From Algoriphagus sp. (lineage in GTDB: Bacteria > Bacteroidota > Bacteroidia > Cytophagales > Cyclobacteriaceae): a DNA stretch of 64,000 nt. The stretch lies in contig NZ_JAMWZB010000004.1 in NCBI RefSeq assembly GCF_024305035.1, positions 1-64,000 on the forward strand, written 5' to 3'. The position numbers and the translations under genes were made by a program. Positions 60,049 to 64,000 of this stretch are shown here, piece after piece. Below the pieces are notes generated by a model that saw only the letters and a list, made by a program, of their open reading frames with translations, searched no databases and was not told the DNA's origin. Position 1 is the stretch's first letter; every line of letters starts with the position of its first letter.

Positions 60049-63000
60049 TACTGAATAATAGTTATTGCAGAGGTGATTTGTTCGGTTTTGTTTTGATCTC
60101 TACTGGTAAACTTCACCACGACGGCATATGTTCCGTTGGGGACAAAATTTCCATTATACTGTCCATCCCAGGGGCAAAATGGCTGAGCAGGTTCCAGGTT
60201 TTCATGATCGCAATGAAAGATTAACTCACCCCATCGATTGAAAATAAACACTTCCGCTTCATCGATGTATTCATTGGCGTAGAGAATAAAATTTCGATTG
60301 GGGTCATTTAAAACTACTCCGGTTGGGAAGCTTACCTTTAAGTTACAATCTTCAAACACTTCAAAAGTCTCTACGTATTCACAGCCAATATTATCCGATA
60401 CCCGAAGTTGGTAAAGACCCGGCTCTGTAGGAGTGAAAATGGCATCTTGTGATACTTCTTGGCCATTGAGTAGCCAAGAATAATTGTCATATTCTCCCGG
60501 ATCAATACTTTGGGTTACCCCTTCAATGGCACAAATCGTAAAATCATCGGGCACAATTGGAGGAATGATGGTCGATTGGATTACGGTGGTATTTGCTCTT
60601 CCGATATCACATCCCGCTTGGCTTCGCAAAACCACTTCATAGGTGCCCTCATCTTCCACTTGAACAATGGGTAAACCATCCCATTCAAAAATCCGTGTTC
60701 TCGTGCCAGCTTGGACCCGGTACCACTCGATTCCAACAACGGTATTCAACTCCGCGTCCACCGTTAGTGTAGTGGACTCTAAATCTCCGCAGAAGGGCAC
60801 TAAATCCAAACTCACTTCAACCTCCTCGGTCAAGGTAATTGCAGAAAATGGAATCTCAGGACTCGTACATAACCCTCCCGTATTTCGCTGAACTTCTAGG
60901 GTATAATCCCCTTCGGTAGGTGGAGTAAAGGATTGTCTCCTGCCAACTATTACACCCAAATTGTCTCTCCAAAGGAAGGTGACTTCATCTGGGGTCGCAT
61001 TGGTAAGAATGGCTTCATAGCGAATGCCTTCTTGGCAATCTACAATTGGATTGGAGACCTGGTAGTCCAACGGACCCGTAATAGTCAAGGTGAAGGTTCG
61101 CTCCCTAGGACAATCCAACCCGTCAGGATCAATTGCCATCATCGAATATTCTCCGCTTTGGGTCAAGGTATATTCCCATCTCGAAGCATCTACAGGATTG
61201 ATGATACTGCCGTTTTCGAAAGTCAATTCGAAAATCAAATCACCGTCTTCAAATGTCGGTGAAAAGGTAAAACTTTCGCATGCTTCAAGTTGAAGGGGCA
61301 CAGAAAACTGAACAGGCTGAATATCTCCCACTGCATAGGTGTCGGGATCAGGAATTGGACATCCTGAAGCAATTACTTCCACTGTGTAGCTTCCATCGGG
61401 AACTGGAACTTGAAGGGTCGTTTGACCACTGAAGCCCACAGTGTATCCCTGTCCGTCCCCTTGACTTAGAATTTCTACCGTACCTGAAACCGGAATCCCA
61501 GCTGTAAAATCAAGCTGAAGAGCACCTGAGGCAACTCCATTCGCATCGCAAGTTTCGTCGATTGCGGTGACGGTAAACTCAAAGTCGGAGGGAGGATTGA
61601 GGTTTTCTACTGATCCAGTCGAGGTAAAGGTACATCCAGCCGAATTACTGGCTTGGATCGTGTAATTTCCCGGTAGCAAGCCCGTAACTGGGATTAATTG
61701 GCCTGCGGTCACATTGGTGAAGGTGACTCCTGTTTCCACAATTAATACCTCATCGGCATCGGCCTGCATTTCTATTTCAAAACTTCCATCAGCTGTGGCA
61801 CAATCCGTAGCTGGGCTGGTAGAACTAGTGCTCAGCGAAGGCAGTTCATTTACCCGCAATTCCATTCTTTTTTCAATCGTACAACCTGCTAAAATGGGAT
61901 CTTCAGCCAAGAAATAGATGTCATAATCTCCAGGGCCGGGAAGGTTATTCACCCAAAGTTCCAATTCGAAAAACTCACCCAAACTTACTCGGTTTCCATC
62001 TTGGTTTCGCTCATATTCCCACTGTCCACTCAAGGGAGTGTCGGGTGCGAAAGTGACCAAAGTTTCTTCAAAACAAACTTCCTGTGCATCTTGATTGATG
62101 TCAAATTCGAATGCCGGACCAACAAAAACTTCCGCTTCAGCGGGGCAAATTTCAAAAAGTAACGCTTCTTCCGCTGTTAACCCTTCAGGCAAGCGGTAAG
62201 AAACTGAAACACGGTAGATGCTTTCTTCATCTACGGTAATGGAATTTGAATTTTCATCTCCCAAAACCTGTCCCGCGGCATTGGTCCACTGAAAATCATA
62301 CAGTCCTTCGGCTGGATCATATCCTTCGATGGCCGTCAAAGTAACCGGCTCCTCTGCGCATAAGGTTACATCCGATTCCAAGGTTAAAGTCGGAGGAGCG
62401 ACCACTTCGATTTGGATGTCTTCATCAAAATAATCCGCTGTGGCACATCGGGTCACATTGAGATTGACGGTGTAAATTCCCGGCTCATCAAAGATTTGGT
62501 CCAGATTTTGGAATTGATCTCCGGGTCCTCCGAAATTATCTAGGATTAGGGTCCCATCATCGCGTGTAATGGTCCAAAAATAACTGTCAATATCTGGTTC
62601 GCCTCCTCCTTCAATGGTGGCTGTAGCCCCATCCTCTGGATCTAAACATAGTCGTTCTGGAGCAACTAAAGAGGGTTCTGGAATCGAGGATCCACTATTT
62701 TGTGCGAAAGAAGGTAAACCCAAATTAGTTGTGCCCGGCATAGGTTCTACCGAATCCTGATTAAATGTGCTCGAGGAATTACAGCCCGATCCGACAGCAA
62801 TTTGACCGATTTGATTGGAACCGACTACTGCGGCATAGACATTTCCGTCGGGCCCAATTTGCAAGGCCCCCAAATCCAACGAACCGGTCCCGCTGATTGC
62901 GTTTCGGGTCGAGAGAATACAGCTTTCTCGTTGATCAGCAGTATCCGCATTGTCAAAACAGGCTGGACAACTTGTCGCATCCGGATCGTCGTTCTCTACC

Positions 63001-64000
63001 GGTTTGATCGTAAATTCTTCTATTCCAGGGCCTCCATTTCGATAGGAGACAAAAATCTTTTCTCCACTATCGGAAAATTCTAAACCATACACATCCCCAT
63101 CACACCCCAAATCCAATAAAGCATACTCAGTGAATTCTCCGGTATCTGCGTCAAAATCAAAAATTTCGAGACGATTGCACCCTCCTTCGGAAATGGTTAC
63201 GGCCAATTGATCTCCTTCTGGGCTAAATTTCATAGATCCAACCCCGGAGTTAAATCCGTGATTGCTTCCTACAGAGCTTAATACGGGCTGGCCAATGCCT
63301 TCCTGAGAAACGGGGTAGGCCCGAAAGGTATTGTTTCCCAATTCATGAAAAACAACCCACGTGGTATCACCATTTGCAAAGGCAGCAGATTGCTCTGTCG
63401 AAGGGCTAAAGAGGAAATTGTCCTTTGAAACTACATTGCCAACACCTGTAGGGTTTTCAGATTTAATATCTACTAACGAGTACTTGACCTCGTTATTTCC
63501 ATCAGCGGAGGTCTGCGTGGTAAACAAATAAAATAAGGTTTGCTCATTGGGTACTCCAATCGCAATGACTGATTGACTCGCCTCATTGCTTCCTCCTATA
63601 TCCTCCCCATTTGCCATGAGTTGACCATTCAGGTCCCAAACTGATTCCCCGTCGGTAAAAAACAAAACTTCACCTCCGGCATCCGTTATGGTTGTCGTTC
63701 CAGCCGGAATATTTTGAGGATGCGGATTTTCAATAGGCCTGGGGGTGGGGGCATTGGGGTCATCAGGGTCTGGATTGAAGTTTAGCCCCGCTCCATCTCC
63801 AAAATACCAGATCCCATTACTTTGGTCCTGAAGGTCCCATACTTTGACGTTGATTTCGGCATAGGCATAACAGCTGGACCCCGGCTCTCTGACCAGTGCC
63901 CAATAGGTGCCCGGTAGGCAAACTTCATTTTCTTGGCGACTGGTCCAACCCTCTTCTTTATAATTAGACCAAAAATATTCGTAATTATCTCCGCCCCCAG
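60048..64000 (-). CDS. Giant surface protein, variant gliding-type C-terminal domain (paralogue 3, 5' end beyond window)
   Basis: The reading frame is open across the right edge, with at least 1316 residues visible. A TTG at 63663-63665 is only an internal codon. The visible N-terminal part (about 64000-62700) has WYFGDGAGLNFNPDP, VLFFTDGESVWDLNG and repeated sheets such as GSMKFSPEGDQLAVTIS and GLEFSDSGEKIFVSYRNGG, resembling a beta-propeller. A PKD-like domain, several Cys-containing Ig-like modules and one module beginning near ACESFTF follow. The variant C-terminal domain has VLNDPNRNF, FIFNRWGELIF, CPWDGQYNGNFVPNGTY and AITIIQ. It is the first visible gene of the array; yaaA overlaps its stop. 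Confidence 0.85.
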   Translation of the reverse strand, partial: GGGDNYEYFWSNYKEEGWTSRQENEVCLPGTYWALVREPGSSCYAYAEINVKVWDLQDQSNGIWYFGDGAGLNFNPDPDDPNAPTPRPIENPHPQNIPAGTTTITDAGGEVLFFTDGESVWDLNGQLMANGEDIGGSNEASQSVIAIGVPNEQTLFYLFTTQTSADGNNEVKYSLVDIKSENPTGVGNVVSKDNFLFSPSTEQSAAFANGDTTWVVFHELGNNTFRAYPVSQEGIGQPVLSSVGSNHGFNSGVGSMKFSPEGDQLAVTISEGGCNRLEIFDFDADTGEFTEYALLDLGCDGDVYGLEFSDSGEKIFVSYRNGGPGIEEFTIKPVENDDPDATSCPACFDNADTADQRESCILSTRNAISGTGSLDLGALQIGPDGNVYAAVVGSNQIGQIAVGSGCNSSSTFNQDSVEPMPGTTNLGLPSFAQNSGSSIPEPSLVAPERLCLDPEDGATATIEGGGEPDIDSYFWTITRDDGTLILDNFGGPGDQFQNLDQIFDEPGIYTVNLNVTRCATADYFDEDIQIEVVAPPTLTLESDVTLCAEEPVTLTAIEGYDPAEGLYDFQWTNAAGQVLGDENSNSITVDEESIYRVSVSYRLPEGLTAEEALLFEICPAEAEVFVGPAFEFDINQDAQEVCFEETLVTFAPDTPLSGQWEYERNQDGNRVSLGEFFELELWVNNLPGPGDYDIYFLAEDPILAGCTIEKRMELRVNELPSLSTSSTSPATDCATADGSFEIEMQADADEVLIVETGVTFTNVTAGQLIPVTGLLPGNYTIQASNSAGCTFTSTGSVENLNPPSDFEFTVTAIDETCDANGVASGALQLDFTAGIPVSGTVEILSQGDGQGYTVGFSGQTTLQVPVPDGSYTVEVIASGCPIPDPDTYAVGDIQPVQFSVPLQLEACESFTFSPTFEDGDLIFELTFENGSIINPVDASRWEYTLTQSGEYSMMAIDPDGLDCPRERTFTLTITGPLDYQVSNPIVDCQEGIRYEAILTNATPDEVTFLWRDNLGVIVGRRQSFTPPTEGDYTLEVQRNTGGLCTSPEIPFSAITLTEEVEVSLDLVPFCGDLESTTLTVDAELNTVVGIEWYRVQAGTRTRIFEWDGLPIVQVEDEGTYEVVLRSQAGCDIGRANTTVIQSTIIPPIVPDDFTICAIEGVTQSIDPGEYDNYSWLLNGQEVSQDAIFTPTEPGLYQLRVSDNIGCEYVETFEVFEDCNLKVSFPTGVVLNDPNRNFILYANEYIDEAEVFIFNRWGELIFHCDHENLEPAQPFCPWDGQYNGNFVPNGTYAVVVKFTSRDQNKTEQITSAITIIQ

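Noticed and set aside
63663..63665. TTG as start of the giant surface protein
   Set aside because: The frame is open with protein-like sequence up to base 64000, so the true start lies outside the window.
52844..64000. CRISPR or short tandem DNA repeats in the adhesin array
   Set aside because: The repetition is at protein-module level with diverged DNA; there are no regularly spaced identical repeats.

Overview
The window looks like a chromosomal segment of a Bacteroidota bacterium. It probably belongs to the Cytophagales, close to Cyclobacteriaceae/Algoriphagus; the genus is inference only. Support comes from several type IX secretion (T9SS) cargo proteins with gliding-motility-type C-terminal domains, PorT-like and DUF3078 outer-membrane barrels, an sdhCAB operon with a single cytochrome b subunit, candidate promoters with the Bacteroidota -7 box TAnnTTTG, tRNA and tmRNA genes without an encoded CCA, and moderate GC content.

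Layout. 1-2.8 kb is accessory DNA: the left part of an IS66-family element (tnpA, partial tnpB), then a Sak4-like ATPase, a DUF3871 protein and a JAB/RadC-like protein. This block ends at the 3' end of ssrA (tmRNA, minus strand). 3.5-5.2 kb is dnaX, split by an A10 slippage site into gamma and tau products. 5.2-9.7 kb is a minus-strand run of M16 peptidase, O-methyltransferase, LysM transglycosylase and DUF3078 barrel. 10-19.4 kb is housekeeping: aminopeptidase P, a secreted EEP-fold hydrolase, flavin reductase, SppA, FolK, FabD, a LysR regulator divergent from an SbtA-type bicarbonate transporter, and a DCC thiol oxidoreductase. A 928-residue T9SS protein follows at 19.4-22.1 kb. sdhCAB occupies 22.4-25.9 kb. 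A Na+ symporter-GNAT-racemase operon occupies 26.0-29.0 kb.

29.0-30.1 kb is a gene-poor, degenerate stretch with a run of 26 C. 30.1-38.1 kb holds a Crp/Fnr regulator, a small barrel protein, RuvC, and a tightly coupled seven-gene run (GT2, small protein, SpoIIE/RsbU-type phosphatase, polysaccharide deacetylase, GT2, TatD, asparaginase). tRNA-Ser(GGA) is followed by about 1.2 kb of decayed coding fragments, including the N-terminus of a second JAB gene. 39.6-42.0 kb is an exbB-unknown-exbD-exbD operon. 42-49.8 kb holds an Atg22-like MFS protein, the Nnr NAD(P)HX repair enzyme, another MFS carrier, AsnS, RpoN and a PAP2-like membrane protein. 49.9-52.7 kb has a barrel protein, tRNA-Arg(ACG), a small lipoprotein and a sugar-type MFS carrier.

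The right end, 52.8-64.0 kb on the minus strand, is an array of three very large paralogous surface proteins (913, 1166 and more than 1316 residues) with yaaA embedded between two of them. The 253-residue size difference between the two complete paralogues is explained by an extra in-tandem copy of a module of about 256 residues. All three end in a variant of the gliding-type C-terminal domain without the usual TPNGDG signature.

The most notable items are the dnaX slippage site, the adhesin module duplication and variant sorting domain, the C26 tract in a decayed region, the mobile genes abutting ssrA and tRNA-Ser, and the phosphatase-containing polysaccharide operon. I found no CRISPR array, rRNA, prophage or complete defence system.
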